A stretch of DNA of 64,000 nt from Sulfurimonas sp. GTDB lineage: Bacteria; Campylobacterota; Campylobacteria; Campylobacterales; Sulfurimonadaceae. This document shows positions 17,187 through 26,959 of this stretch, one piece after another (position 1 is the stretch's first letter; every line of letters starts with the position of its first letter). The notes under the pieces are model-generated. The model was not told the origin of the DNA, did no database searches, and saw nothing but the letters and a program-made list of their open reading frames with translations. A program made the position numbers and the translations under genes. Where the stretch lies: the NCBI GenBank assembly GCA_028687935.1, contig JAQTZE010000006.1:124001-188000 (forward strand), written 5' to 3'.

Positions 17187-17924
17187 TTACTTATTCAAAT
17201 CATACGATATCGGCACTGTTAAAATCAGATCATTTTTAGGTTTTGGAAACTTTGAAGATATATTTTCAATCGTCTCAATCGCACCCCTACTCAAAATATC
17301 ATCTGGCGACTTTACTACTTTTATATACTCTACCGTAGCATCTTTTCTAAGCTTAAACTTCACAACAACCTCTCCCGTAATAGCTCTTTTTCTTGCACTA
17401 CGCGGATAATAAAGGTTCTCTTCCAAAAGCTGTTTTATACGCGCTAAATGCTCTTGTAGATAGGCATCTTCTTCTTTGATGATGATTTGTCTGTTTTCTT
17501 TTACGGCTACGTTTGCCTGCGATACTATTGGCTGCGTTTGTGAAGTATTGGTAGTTGTCTCTTTTGTGTTTGTTTGGGATGTTTCTGAAGCATCACTCTC
17601 TTTTACTGCTGCAACTTTTTCTTCTTTTTTCACAGGAGTATCTTTTACTATTACTTTTTTGAGGGCTGGAGTGGGCTGCGTTTTTGGCTTTGCAATTTCT
17701 TGAGGTATCTCTACTTTTTTGAGAGGTTCTACTTTTACTTCTTTTTCTACTTGCTGTACTTCCTCTACTACAGCTCTAGGCTGCAAAGCACACAGATGTA
17801 TACAAAGCTTTTCTTCTTCTTGCGTTTTTACTTTTGTGATGTTGCTAAAGCTATATACAGCAGCTAAAAACACTATAGAGTGAATAAGTATGGAGAGAAG
17901 CATAGAATTCGTGTGTCTTTTCAT
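17187..17924 (-). CDS. tonB: TonB-like energy transducer
   Basis: This 245-residue protein has one N-terminal membrane helix (LLSILIHSIVFLAAVYSF, with the His found in TonB anchors). A long Lys/Glu/Pro/Thr-rich periplasmic spacer spans about residues 35-150. The C-terminal TonB domain contains YYPRSARKRAITGEVVVKFKL and ends with VPISYDLNK. By family it transmits proton-motive force from ExbB/ExbD to outer-membrane receptors; exbBD are not adjacent. It is convergent with tRNA-Glu, 18 bases apart. Confidence 0.88.
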   Translation of the reverse strand: MKRHTNSMLLSILIHSIVFLAAVYSFSNITKVKTQEEEKLCIHLCALQPRAVVEEVQQVEKEVKVEPLKKVEIPQEIAKPKTQPTPALKKVIVKDTPVKKEEKVAAVKESDASETSQTNTKETTTNTSQTQPIVSQANVAVKENRQIIIKEEDAYLQEHLARIKQLLEENLYYPRSARKRAITGEVVVKFKLRKDATVEYIKVVKSPDDILSRGAIETIENISSKFPKPKNDLILTVPISYDLNK

Positions 17925-18010
17925 AAAGGCGATAGTAGCAAAATGTCCGTTACATATGCATTAATCTATGTCAAGAGATATGCATGAGCAAGAGGCCCAT
18001 GTCATATATT

Positions 18011-19189
18011 TTATATCGATCTTCTAAACTCCGGATAGGCTTCAACACCGCACTCACTGACATCCATCCCTTGTTGCTGATCATCATCTGCAGCTCTGAA
18101 CTTCACAAACTTGTTGATTACAAAAAGTACTACAAAAGAGATGGTAAACGCAATAAACGCAACAACTAAAACCCCTTTCAGCTGTTCCATAAAAGAGACA
18201 CTATCAACAAAAATTCCAACAGCTAAAGTTCCCCAGATACCATTGACAAGGTGAACTGAAAGTGCTCCAACTGGATCATCAAGCTGCAACTTATCAAATA
18301 ATGGAACTGCAAAAACCACCAAAGCGCCACCAATTGCACCGATGAGTATTGGCAGATGCGTATCATACAAATCAGGTCCAGCAGTTATGGCGACAAGCCC
18401 ACCTAATGCGCCGTTTAAAATCATAGTAATATCAAAAAGTCTGTATCGAAAGTACATAAATGCACCTGCAATAATCGCCCCCGAGAGTCCTGCCGTATTT
18501 GTATTCATAATAGTCTTAGCTACTGTGTTCGCGTTTTCTACACTTGAGATGCTTCCTACACTTCCACCATTAAAACCAAACCACCCTATCCACAATAAAA
18601 ATGCTCCAAGCGTTACAAGAGGGATATTTGAAGCAGGGATAACACGTACCTTGCCCTCGACATAGCGCCCTTTACGTGAGCCAATAATAAGTAAAGCCGC
18701 TAAAAGTGCCCAGCCTCCAGTAGAGTGTATGACAGTAGAGCCAGCCAAATCGTGCATCTTTATATCCAAAAATGTTCCAACGAACATATCTGCACCCCAG
18801 CTAATATTGACGATAGATGGATAGATAAACCCGCCCATGATGACAGCGAAAATTGCCAAGGGAACAATACGGACACGCTCACTCACCCCTCCACTCATAA
18901 TATTGATGGTTTTTCCTACAAAAGCCATCTGAAACAAAAATGCAGCCCATACGCTCATAGTTGAAGTTTCCCATGTGCCAAACGCAATAGTATGCCCTAT
19001 GAGCAAAAACGCAATAGAAGCTACAGCATAGATCATGATATTGATGGTGAGAACAGAGGTGACATTTTTTGTGCGTACGAGTCCAGCTTCGAGCATTGCG
19101 AAACCTGGTACCATAAATATGATGAGAACCATTGAAAAAAGTGCGAAGAAAGTATCAATAATATATTTAAAATCAGCTTCTGACATCAT
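18011..19189 (-). CDS. amt: Ammonium transporter (Amt), second copy
   Basis: This 392-residue channel has about 11 membrane helices and begins without a cleavable signal sequence. Family signatures are AMLEAGLVRTKN, the HSTGGWALL segment (first pore His region), WFGFNGGS and the conserved VHLVNGIWGTLAVG (second pore His). It imports ammonium across the inner membrane. It is downstream of glnK on the same strand with a hairpin at 19283-19309 between them, so its expression may be attenuated relative to glnK. Confidence 0.93.
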   Translation of the reverse strand: MMSEADFKYIIDTFFALFSMVLIIFMVPGFAMLEAGLVRTKNVTSVLTINIMIYAVASIAFLLIGHTIAFGTWETSTMSVWAAFLFQMAFVGKTINIMSGGVSERVRIVPLAIFAVIMGGFIYPSIVNISWGADMFVGTFLDIKMHDLAGSTVIHSTGGWALLAALLIIGSRKGRYVEGKVRVIPASNIPLVTLGAFLLWIGWFGFNGGSVGSISSVENANTVAKTIMNTNTAGLSGAIIAGAFMYFRYRLFDITMILNGALGGLVAITAGPDLYDTHLPILIGAIGGALVVFAVPLFDKLQLDDPVGALSVHLVNGIWGTLAVGIFVDSVSFMEQLKGVLVVAFIAFTISFVVLFVINKFVKFRAADDDQQQGMDVSECGVEAYPEFRRSI

Positions 19190-19282
19190 AACGACCTTAA
19201 TAACAAATTTAAGTTGATGATTTTAGCAAAAAAAGAAGGCGATGAAAATAAAAAATGATTATTTTTTAATCAGAGAGGAGAT

Positions 19283-19309
19283 TTTCCGCATTAGGAGAAA
19301 TGCGGAAAG
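19283..19309 (-). terminator. Hairpin between glnK and the second amt
   Basis: TTTCCGCAT pairs with ATGCGGAAA around a short loop just behind the glnK stop. No long T run follows, so it may be an attenuator or an RNA-stability element rather than a full terminator. Confidence 0.5.
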
Positions 19310-19322
19310 TGTGAAGCTATAA

Positions 19323-19664
<342 letters not shown>

Positions 19665-19683
19665 TTATACTCCATATGTATAC

Positions 19684-19703
19684 AAAGAGGTTTTTACCTC
19701 TTT
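19684..19703 (-). terminator. Palindromic hairpin upstream of glnK
   Basis: AAAGAGGT and ACCTCTTT form a perfect 8-bp stem with a four-base loop in the leader between the first amt and glnK. It may terminate or attenuate the transcript. Confidence 0.45.
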
Positions 19704-19745
19704 CTTAATTTTAAAATTGTAACCACTTTTACTCTTTAAATCAAC

Positions 19746-19771
19746 TCCAAAGGAAGCTCTTCCCTTGGAGG
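19746..19771 (-). terminator. Strong hairpin behind the first amt
   Basis: CTCCAAGGGAAG and CTTCCTTTGGAG form a 12-bp stem (one G-U) directly after the amt stop on the minus strand. No T run follows. Confidence 0.55.
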
Positions 19772-19776
19772 TCAGC

Positions 19777-21087
19777 TTATATATTTAAACCTTTTTCACC
19801 ATGAACAGCTTCATCAAGACCAACAGCTTCAGTCTCTTCATCTACTCTTCCGCCACCTGTAAGTGCTGAAGCGATATAGTAAACAACCACAGTTCCTATC
19901 AAAGTAAACAAGCCTACAACTGCTACTGACTCAAGTTGTACCATGAATTGTCCCATTCTATCACCTGAAGCTTTAAGTGGACCATCCCATAATAAGTCTT
20001 GATCTGCTAAAGCGAACACACCCGTTGCTAACGCACCCCATAGACCTGCAAGGAAGTGGATACCAAACGCATCTAAAGAGTCATCATAACCAAGTTTTTT
20101 CTTAAGTACAGCTACACCAAAGAATGCGATTGCTGAACCAACAGCACCGATAATCATCGCACCGCCAACATCAACGAAACCAGCAGCAGGAGTGATTGCT
20201 ACAAGACCAGCTACAACACCTGAAGCAGCACCAAGAAGCGTAGGTTTTTTAAACATTACCCATTCGATTACTAACCAAGTAATAGCAGCGATTGCAGTTG
20301 CTAAAGTAGTTGTTAAGTATGCTAGACCAGCGATTGCATTTGCACCAAATGCAGACCCACCGTTAAATCCATACCAACCGAACCATAAAAGAGCAGCACC
20401 AAGCGCTGTTAACATTACACTCATAGGTTTCATTGCGATTTTTGGATATCCGCTGCGTTTACCAACTAAAAACGCAAGAACTAAACCTGCAAGACCACCA
20501 TTCATGTGAACAACTGTACCACCAGCAAAGTCAAGAGCACCAGCATCAAATAAAAGTCCACCGTCTCCACCCCATACCATGTGTGCGATTGGAGCATAGA
20601 CAACTATTGTCCAGATTGCTACAAACACTATCCATGTAGAAAACTTGATTCTCTCAATGACTGAACCAGATGCGATTGCAACCGTAATAGCGGCAAAAGT
20701 ACCTTGGAACACAACAAATACGTAGGTAGGATATGTTCCACTTAAGTCATTCCACTTGATACCATCAAGGAACATATGGCTAAAACCACCCATAAATGAT
20801 TGAACACCTGCTGATTCAGCAGTACCAAACGCAATTGAATAACCAACTGCTATCCATGCAACAAAAGCAACTACAAACGCAGATAAAACCATTGCGTATG
20901 TATTGAGAACATTCTTCGAACGTGTCATACCTGCATAAAAGAGTGCAAGACCCGCTGGAGTCATGAGGAATACTAATGCAGCGGACATCATCATCCATGC
21001 AGTGTCACCACTATCTAAAGTAGGCGCATCTTCAGCTAGTACTAAAGAAGGTAAAAGCGTTAAGGCTAACAATAACCATTTTTTCAT
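19777..21087 (-). CDS. amt: Ammonium transporter (Amt), first copy
   Basis: The start ATG 21087 is chosen because AAGGAA lies 7 bases upstream and the protein then begins with a signal-like MKKWLLLALTLLPSLVLA, as in AmtB proteins with cleaved leaders. The 436-residue protein has AGMTRSKNVLN, the VVHMNGGLAGL segment (first pore His region), WFGWYGFNGGS and FGIHFLAGLWGALATG (second pore His). It heads the amt-glnK-amt cluster. The leader has no clear sigma-54 GG-N10-GC signature that I can see. Confidence 0.94.
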   Translation of the reverse strand: MKKWLLLALTLLPSLVLAEDAPTLDSGDTAWMMMSAALVFLMTPAGLALFYAGMTRSKNVLNTYAMVLSAFVVAFVAWIAVGYSIAFGTAESAGVQSFMGGFSHMFLDGIKWNDLSGTYPTYVFVVFQGTFAAITVAIASGSVIERIKFSTWIVFVAIWTIVVYAPIAHMVWGGDGGLLFDAGALDFAGGTVVHMNGGLAGLVLAFLVGKRSGYPKIAMKPMSVMLTALGAALLWFGWYGFNGGSAFGANAIAGLAYLTTTLATAIAAITWLVIEWVMFKKPTLLGAASGVVAGLVAITPAAGFVDVGGAMIIGAVGSAIAFFGVAVLKKKLGYDDSLDAFGIHFLAGLWGALATGVFALADQDLLWDGPLKASGDRMGQFMVQLESVAVVGLFTLIGTVVVYYIASALTGGGRVDEETEAVGLDEAVHGEKGLNI

Positions 21088-21333
21088 CGTAAATTCCTTT
21101 TTTTCCGATTTTTTACTTTCGGATTTATTTATTTCGAGGAAAAGTATAACATCTACTTGCACGCTTGCTATACAGGAAATTGATTAATTTTTAATCACTA
21201 TTTTCCATTTCCAAGGTTTTGGCTTCACATCTTCCCATATAAAGATATGTAAGTATAAACTCACCCTATTTCCACATTTCTTAAGGGATTGTTAGGTATT
21301 ATAAAACAATTTTATTTACATAGGGTGTTTTAT

Positions 21334-23817
21334 ATGGGTGACTTGTTAAACAATGATGATATTCAGACTGTAAAGATTGAAGAGACTCTACAAAGTAGCT
21401 ACCTCGATTACTCAATGAGTGTAATCGTAGGCCGTGCTCTTCCAGATGTTAGAGATGGACTCAAACCAGTTCACAGAAGAATTCTTTATGCGATGGATAA
21501 ACTAAGTTTATCGCACGGAGCTAAATTTAAAAAATCTGCACGTATCGTCGGGGACGTTATCGGTCAGTATCACCCGCATGGTGATACAGCTGTTTATGAT
21601 GCACTTGTACGTATGGCGCAAGACTTCTCAATGCGTATGCAACTTGTTGATGGTCAGGGTAACTTCGGTTCTGTTGATGGTGACTCTGCGGCGGCAATGA
21701 GATATACTGAAGCACGTATGACGAAGTATGCTGGTGAGCTTCTCAAAGACTTAGAGAAAAATACAGTTAACATGATAGATAACTACGACGGTACTACAAA
21801 AGAACCAGATGTTATGCCTACACGTGTTCCAAACCTTCTTATTAATGGTTCTTCAGGTATTGCTGTTGGTATGGCTACAAATATTCCTCCGCATAACCCA
21901 ACGGAGATTATGAATGGTCTTAAGGCACTTTTGGCAAATCCGAGCATCTCTCTAATTGAAATTATGGAACATATTAAAGCTCCAGACTTTCCAACAGGTG
22001 GAACTATCTTCGGTAAAAAAGGGATTATGGACGCATATGATACAGGCCGTGGCCGTATCAAAGTGCGAGCAAAAACACACATAGAACAAAAAGCTAAAAA
22101 AGAAGTTATCGTTATTGATGAACTTCCTTATCAAGTAAACAAAGCACGTTTGATTGAAAATATTGCAAACCTTGTAAAAGATAAGATGATAGACGGCGTT
22201 TCTGAGATCCGTGACGAATCAGATCGTGATGGAATGCGCGTTGTTATCGAACTTAAACGCGATGCAATGAGTGAAATAGTACTGAACAATCTTTTCAAAC
22301 AAACAAGCATGCAAACTACTTTTGGTATCATCATGCTATCTATATTAAATCAAGAACCAAGAATTTTTGGTATTATAGATATACTCAAGTACTTTATTAA
22401 TCACCGTAAAACAATTATCATCCGTAGAACTATCTTTGATCTTGAAAAAGCTAAAGCACGCGCGCACATCTTAGAAGGTCTTAAAAAAGCAATCGATATC
22501 ATCGAAGATGTTATCCGTGTTATCCGTGCTTCAAATAGTGAAGAGCTTGCAAAAAACAACCTTGTAACAGAGTTTGACTTCTCTGAGATTCAAGCAGCAA
22601 GTATCGTTGCAATGAGACTCGGAAGACTCACAGGTCTTGAGATTGAAAAAATCGAGAACGAACTTCGTGAACTTATCGAACTCATCGAGTATCTTGAGTC
22701 TATCCTCAAAAGTGAAGAGGTACTTCACGGTATTATCGCACAAGAGTTTGATGAAGTCTCTGCTACATATACAGATGTAAGACGTACTGACATCGAAGAT
22801 GATTATGATGATATCGATATCGAAGATCTTATTCCAAATGAGCCAATGGTTGTAACAATCACACACCGTGGTTATATCAAACGCGTGCCACTTGGTGCAT
22901 ATGAGAAACAAAAACGCGGTGGCAAAGGTAAAACAGCTGTAACTACTTATGAAGATGACTTTATTGAAAGATTCTTTACATGTAATACGCATGATACGCT
23001 TCTTTTTGTTACAGATCGTGGTCAACTTCACTGGCTCAAAGTATATAGAATACCTGAAGGCAGTAGAATCGCAAAAGGTAAGGCAGTTGTCAATCTTCTC
23101 AGCCTTGTCGCAGATGAGAAAATTCGTTCAATCATCCCTACTACAGACTTTAGTGATGAAAAATCACTTGTATTCTTCACACAAAAAGGTATCGTAAAAC
23201 GTACAAATTTAAGTGAATTCTCAAATATTAGAAGCAATGGCGTTCGAGCGATTGTTCTTGATGATGATGATGCACTTATCACGGCAAAAATTGCTGATCA
23301 AGATATCAAGTATCTCTTTATCGTGACAAAATTGGCACAATGTATCAAATTTGAGATAGAAAAAACTCGTGATCAAGGTAGAAGCACACGTGGTGTAAGA
23401 GGTATCAAGTTCAAACATGAAGGTGATGAAGTAGTCGATGCGAATATTATTGCAAATGACGAACAAGAGATTCTAATCGTCAGTGAAAAAGGTATCGGAA
23501 AACGAACAGATGCTGGCGAGTACAGACTCACGAACCGTGGTGGTTCTGGTGTTATTGCTATGAAAATGACAGCAAAAACAGGTAAGTATGTTGTTGGTAT
23601 TCTAATGGTCGATGAAAGCATGGATATGATGGCACTTACTAAAGCTGGTAAAATGATACGTGTTGATATGCAAAGTATCTCAAAATCAAGTAGAAACACT
23701 TCTGGCGTTTATATAGTAAAAGGTGATGATGTAGCAAGTATCTCTCGCTGTATCAAAGAAGAAGAGGAAGATGAAGATGATTTCGATGGAGAACCATCTT
23801 TATTAGATTTGGAATAG
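21334..23817 (+). CDS. gyrA: DNA gyrase subunit A
   Basis: ATG 21334 follows AGGGTG and starts M-G-D-L-L-N-N, as in other GyrA; an upstream extension is not credible. The 827-residue protein introduces negative supercoils together with GyrB. The N-terminal breakage-reunion domain has [17 protein letters not shown], the quinolone-resistance region [11 protein letters not shown] with the Thr and Asp found in susceptible Campylobacter relatives, and AMRYTEARM with the catalytic Tyr. The C-terminal wheel carries the GyrA-box (QKRGGKG). The gene contains no AAACGCAR word, only near misses AAACGCG (three). It is followed by a hairpin terminator. Confidence 0.97.
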   Translation: MGDLLNNDDIQTVKIEETLQSSYLDYSMSVIVGRALPDVRDGLKPVHRRILYAMDKLSLSHGAKFKKSARIVGDVIGQYHPHGDTAVYDALVRMAQDFSMRMQLVDGQGNFGSVDGDSAAAMRYTEARMTKYAGELLKDLEKNTVNMIDNYDGTTKEPDVMPTRVPNLLINGSSGIAVGMATNIPPHNPTEIMNGLKALLANPSISLIEIMEHIKAPDFPTGGTIFGKKGIMDAYDTGRGRIKVRAKTHIEQKAKKEVIVIDELPYQVNKARLIENIANLVKDKMIDGVSEIRDESDRDGMRVVIELKRDAMSEIVLNNLFKQTSMQTTFGIIMLSILNQEPRIFGIIDILKYFINHRKTIIIRRTIFDLEKAKARAHILEGLKKAIDIIEDVIRVIRASNSEELAKNNLVTEFDFSEIQAASIVAMRLGRLTGLEIEKIENELRELIELIEYLESILKSEEVLHGIIAQEFDEVSATYTDVRRTDIEDDYDDIDIEDLIPNEPMVVTITHRGYIKRVPLGAYEKQKRGGKGKTAVTTYEDDFIERFFTCNTHDTLLFVTDRGQLHWLKVYRIPEGSRIAKGKAVVNLLSLVADEKIRSIIPTTDFSDEKSLVFFTQKGIVKRTNLSEFSNIRSNGVRAIVLDDDDALITAKIADQDIKYLFIVTKLAQCIKFEIEKTRDQGRSTRGVRGIKFKHEGDEVVDANIIANDEQEILIVSEKGIGKRTDAGEYRLTNRGGSGVIAMKMTAKTGKYVVGILMVDESMDMMALTKAGKMIRVDMQSISKSSRNTSGVYIVKGDDVASISRCIKEEEEDEDDFDGEPSLLDLE

Positions 23818-23850
23818 TACTTGCTTAATTTGAGCAATACGATAAAACAC

Positions 23851-23871
23851 AAGCGCCTTTTGGTGCTTTTC
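23851..23871 (+). terminator. Hairpin terminator after gyrA
   Basis: AAGCGCC pairs with GGTGCTT (one G-U) around TTTT, ending in a short T run. A smaller TTGCT/AGCAA hairpin lies just before it at 23821-23837. Confidence 0.55.
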
Positions 23872-23883
23872 TAAGGAAAACTT

Positions 23884-24399
23884 ATGAAATACTCTTTGCT
23901 TTTGATTGCATTTTTGGGTGCTGGGTCACTTATGGCTGATGAAGCGCCTGTAAGTAATATCACTATAAACTGTGAGAATCCAAAAACAGGTGAAACATGT
24001 CAAAAATCCCCAACGGAAGTCATTGATGCAACAGGTATGGATACTGTTGTTTCAGATGTACCTAAAAAAGATGCTTTTTTAGCAAAGGGTGCTGAAGTTC
24101 GTATCAGCGTTATCGGTCAAGGTGTTGCTCCAATGAACACATCCTCACCTGCGCAGGCATATGCTCTTGCAAAACGTGCTGCTACTGCAGATGCGTATAG
24201 ACTTTTGGCCGAAAAAGTTAAAGGTGTAAGAATCGATGGCCAAGATTTGATCAAGAACATGATGGTACAACGTTCAACCGTTCGTACTACAGTTCAAGCT
24301 ATGGTCAAAAACGCGAATGTTGTTGAGACAACGTTTAAAGAGGGCCTATGCGAAGTAGAGATGGAAATCGTCTTAGCGCACTCTCAATTTTCAAACTAA
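23884..24399 (+). CDS. flgP: FlgP-like flagellar outer-membrane/basal-disk protein (LPP20 family)
   Basis: This 171-residue secreted protein has an N-terminal signal (LLLIAFLGAGSLMA) and an LPP20-type domain (VIGQGVAP, AQAYALAKRAATADAYRLLAEKV-type segment, RTTVQAMV). Its place between gyrA and flgR with flgQ behind it equals the C. jejuni order Cj1027c-Cj1024c, where this gene is flgP. FlgP forms the large basal disk around the flagellar motor. The leader here lacks a lipobox cysteine, whereas C. jejuni FlgP is a lipoprotein, so it may be held by protein contacts instead. The assignment rests mainly on gene order plus family. Confidence 0.8.
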   Translation: MKYSLLLIAFLGAGSLMADEAPVSNITINCENPKTGETCQKSPTEVIDATGMDTVVSDVPKKDAFLAKGAEVRISVIGQGVAPMNTSSPAQAYALAKRAATADAYRLLAEKVKGVRIDGQDLIKNMMVQRSTVRTTVQAMVKNANVVETTFKEGLCEVEMEIVLAHSQFSN

Positions 24400-24761
24400 T
24401 ATTCCTCTTTTATTCACTTGCACTGAGTGCCGGTGAATATCTCATATCTTATCGCTATGTCACACAAAATGCAATTCTCTACAACGAAGTACTCTCTATT
24501 GCTAAAGCCATGCACAAATGCACTGGTACACCCTCTTCCACTTTGATATTAGAAAGTGATGGAAGCGATAATTTAAATCAAATAATTTCTCAAAATGAAG
24601 ATGAATTTTTATCCTTTATCCATGCCCTTGGACTCGATGTTAAACATTCTGAGATAAATACCAATTTGCAAAATAGTTCTACAACTATTCTCACACTCAA
24701 AACCACTTGTTTCAAAGTCAATTTTAATGATAATTTCGCTAAAATTTCCCCTTTAAATTAA
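24348..24761 (+). CDS. flgQ: FlgQ-like secreted protein
   Basis: This 137-residue protein begins at ATG 24348, overlapping flgP by 52 bases in another frame; no better in-frame ATG exists downstream before the signal sequence. A hydrophobic leader (IFKLIFLFYSLALSAG) precedes a periplasmic domain with two cysteines (MHKCTG, KTTCFK). Sequence alone gives no family. Position between flgP and flgR matches C. jejuni flgQ, whose product is needed for FlgP stability and motility. The long overlap suggests tight co-translation with flgP. Confidence 0.65.
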   Translation: MRSRDGNRLSALSIFKLIFLFYSLALSAGEYLISYRYVTQNAILYNEVLSIAKAMHKCTGTPSSTLILESDGSDNLNQIISQNEDEFLSFIHALGLDVKHSEINTNLQNSSTTILTLKTTCFKVNFNDNFAKISPLN

Positions 24762-24773
24762 GGGTACTTTATA

Positions 24774-25913
24774 TTGAAAATAGCAATAGTTGAAGATGAT
24801 ATCAACATGAGAAAATCTCTTGAGATTTCTATGAGTGATTATACAGAGTTTGAAGTCAAGACATTTAAAAGTGCCAAAGATGCCCTTAAAGCTCTTGACG
24901 AAAGCTTCGATTTGATTATTACAGATATCAATATGTCAGGTATGGACGGTATAGAGTTTGTAAAAACGCTAAATGGCCGCTTTGAAGTCATCATCATGAC
25001 AGCAAACGCAACACTTGGTCGTGCTATTGAGTCTATACAACTTGGCGTAAAAGATTTTTTACTCAAGCCATTTGATATAGACACCTTAGTCGATGCGATA
25101 AAGCGTGAAGATAAGATCCAAAAAGTCAAAAAAACAGTGCAAACGCAAGAGAAAAATGCAAGTGGATTTCTTGCTACGTCCAAAGCACTTGAAACTATTA
25201 TAAATATAGCAGATAAAGCATCCAAAACAGATGCAAGTATCCTTTTGCTTGGAGAGAGTGGTGTCGGTAAAGAGGTCTTTGCTTCGTATATCCACAACAA
25301 CTCTCCAAGAGCGAGCAAACCCTTTGTAGCTATCAATATGGCCGCACTTCCAGAAAACCTTATAGAGAGTGAACTCTTTGGTTTTGAAAAAGGTGCGTTT
25401 ACAGATGCAAGTGAAGCTAAGGCTGGACAATTTGAACTTGCGAATGGTGGAACACTTTTCTTAGATGAGATAGGCGAAATGCCCTATGGCGTTCAAGCGA
25501 AACTTCTTCGTGCTTTGCAGGAAAAAGAGATACGTCGTCTTGGTTCTTCTAAGTCTATCAAGATCGATATCAGAGTTGTCTCAGCAACAAACGCAAAGCT
25601 CGAAGAGAAGATAAAAAATGGTGAATTTCGAGAAGATCTCTACTACAGACTCAACACGATTCCTTTGCTTATCCCAGCATTACGTGAACGAACTGAAGAG
25701 ATACTGCAAATAGCAGAAGCTATGATAGAGCAAAACTGTAAAAAGTATGGATTTGAGAAGAAATACTTTTCCAAAGCGGCAGTGGAACAACTCTTAGACT
25801 ATAAATGGCCTGGCAATATACGAGAACTACTCTCTGTTGTCGAGAGAGCTGTCATTTTAAGTGAAACAAACGAGATTGAAGCCAATGAGCTTTTTTTACA
25901 CAATAGAGTTTAG
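24774..25913 (+). CDS. flgR: Sigma-54-dependent flagellar regulator FlgR, lacking a DNA-binding domain
   Basis: This 379-residue NtrC-type protein starts with TTG after AAGGG. The receiver domain has acidic residues in VEDDIN and the phospho-acceptor Asp in ITDINMSGMDG. The AAA+ domain has Walker A GESGVGKE, the sigma-54 contact loop GAFTDA and Walker B GGTLFLDE. The protein ends right after the AAA+ lid (NIRELLSVVERAVI) and has no C-terminal Fis-type helix-turn-helix. H. pylori FlgR (381 residues) is built the same way and activates sigma-54 without binding DNA. It is the expected partner of kinase FlgS, not seen here, in turning on middle flagellar genes. Confidence 0.9.
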   Translation: MKIAIVEDDINMRKSLEISMSDYTEFEVKTFKSAKDALKALDESFDLIITDINMSGMDGIEFVKTLNGRFEVIIMTANATLGRAIESIQLGVKDFLLKPFDIDTLVDAIKREDKIQKVKKTVQTQEKNASGFLATSKALETIINIADKASKTDASILLLGESGVGKEVFASYIHNNSPRASKPFVAINMAALPENLIESELFGFEKGAFTDASEAKAGQFELANGGTLFLDEIGEMPYGVQAKLLRALQEKEIRRLGSSKSIKIDIRVVSATNAKLEEKIKNGEFREDLYYRLNTIPLLIPALRERTEEILQIAEAMIEQNCKKYGFEKKYFSKAAVEQLLDYKWPGNIRELLSVVERAVILSETNEIEANELFLHNRV

Positions 25914-25921
25914 GAGATACA

Positions 25922-26959
25922 ATGAAAAAATATAATGTAGCGGTTGTCGGAGCAAATGGAGCGGTTGGAGAAGAGATTTTATCAGTTCTCTCGGAGATAG
26001 ATTTTCCACTTAATAAGTTAGTGCCATTGGCAAGTGCAAGAAGTTTGGGTAAAACTGTTAGCTTTAATGGTAAGGATTTACCAATCATAGAGCTGACACA
26101 TGATGTTTTTAAAAAAGAAGAAATCGATATCGCACTTTTTAGTGCTGGCGGAAGCGTAAGTGCTGAGTTTGCACCTTCTGCAGTTGCTGCAGGTGCTGTT
26201 GTTATCGATAATACATCACACTTCAGAATGCAAGAGAATGTTCCTTTGGTCGTGCCAGAAGTAAATCCTGAGGATATTGCAAAATGGAGAGACACAGGTA
26301 TCATTGCTAACCCAAACTGCTCGACTATCCAAATGGTTCAAACACTGAAACCTCTTGACCTTGAGTATGATTTGCAGCGCGTAGATGTTGCGACATACCA
26401 AGCAACTTCAGGCGCAGGTAAAACTGCTATGGAAGAGCTTGTCACACAGATGCAAGATTTCTTTGCGTTTAAACTTGACGAATCAGAACATAAATCATTT
26501 AAACACCAAATCGCTCTCAATGTCATCCCTCAAATCGATGTTTTCACAGATAATGGATACACAAAAGAAGAGATGAAAATGGTCAATGAGACAACGAAAA
26601 TCATGCACAAAAAAATCCCACTAAGTGCTACATGTGTTCGTGTACCGACACTTCGTGGACATGCAGAAGCATTGACACTTACATTTAAAACGGAAGTAAC
26701 TGCAGATGCTGTGAGAAAAGTACTCAGCAGAGCACAAAATATCGTTATCCTTGACCAGCCATTTGAAGCACTCTACCCTATGCCTGCTACGTGTGTAGAT
26801 ATGAATGAGACTTTTGTCGGTCGCATCAGAAGTGACACATTCGATAAAAAAATAGTTCATATGTTCGTGGTCGCTGATAACCTCCGCGTCGGTGCTGCTA
26901 CAAACGCAGTAAGAATCGCTCAAAAATGGGTTGAGATGGAAGGGGAAAATAATGATTGA
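25922..26959 (+). CDS. asd: Aspartate-semialdehyde dehydrogenase
   Basis: This 345-residue enzyme makes aspartate semialdehyde from aspartyl phosphate, feeding lysine/diaminopimelate, threonine and methionine synthesis. It has the N-terminal NADP loop VVGANGAVGEE, catalytic C133 in NPNCSTIQ, the substrate-binding TYQATSGAGK and HKIALNVIPQ-type segment, and RVPTLRGHAEA. It follows flgR by 8 bases, as in C. jejuni, and its end overlaps the UPF0114 gene by 8 bases. Confidence 0.96.
   Translation: MKKYNVAVVGANGAVGEEILSVLSEIDFPLNKLVPLASARSLGKTVSFNGKDLPIIELTHDVFKKEEIDIALFSAGGSVSAEFAPSAVAAGAVVIDNTSHFRMQENVPLVVPEVNPEDIAKWRDTGIIANPNCSTIQMVQTLKPLDLEYDLQRVDVATYQATSGAGKTAMEELVTQMQDFFAFKLDESEHKSFKHQIALNVIPQIDVFTDNGYTKEEMKMVNETTKIMHKKIPLSATCVRVPTLRGHAEALTLTFKTEVTADAVRKVLSRAQNIVILDQPFEALYPMPATCVDMNETFVGRIRSDTFDKKIVHMFVVADNLRVGAATNAVRIAQKWVEMEGENND

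Noticed and set aside
17038-17409. 123-codon plus-strand frame over tRNA-Lys and tRNA-Glu
   Set aside because: It starts inside the tRNA-Lys anticodon arm, runs through tRNA-Glu and then opposite the tonB gene; no coding signal of its own.
21088-21333. Sigma-54 promoter upstream of the amt-glnK-amt cluster
   Set aside because: No GG-N10-GC signature was found in the leader; TATACT near the gene fits a sigma-70 -10 box better.
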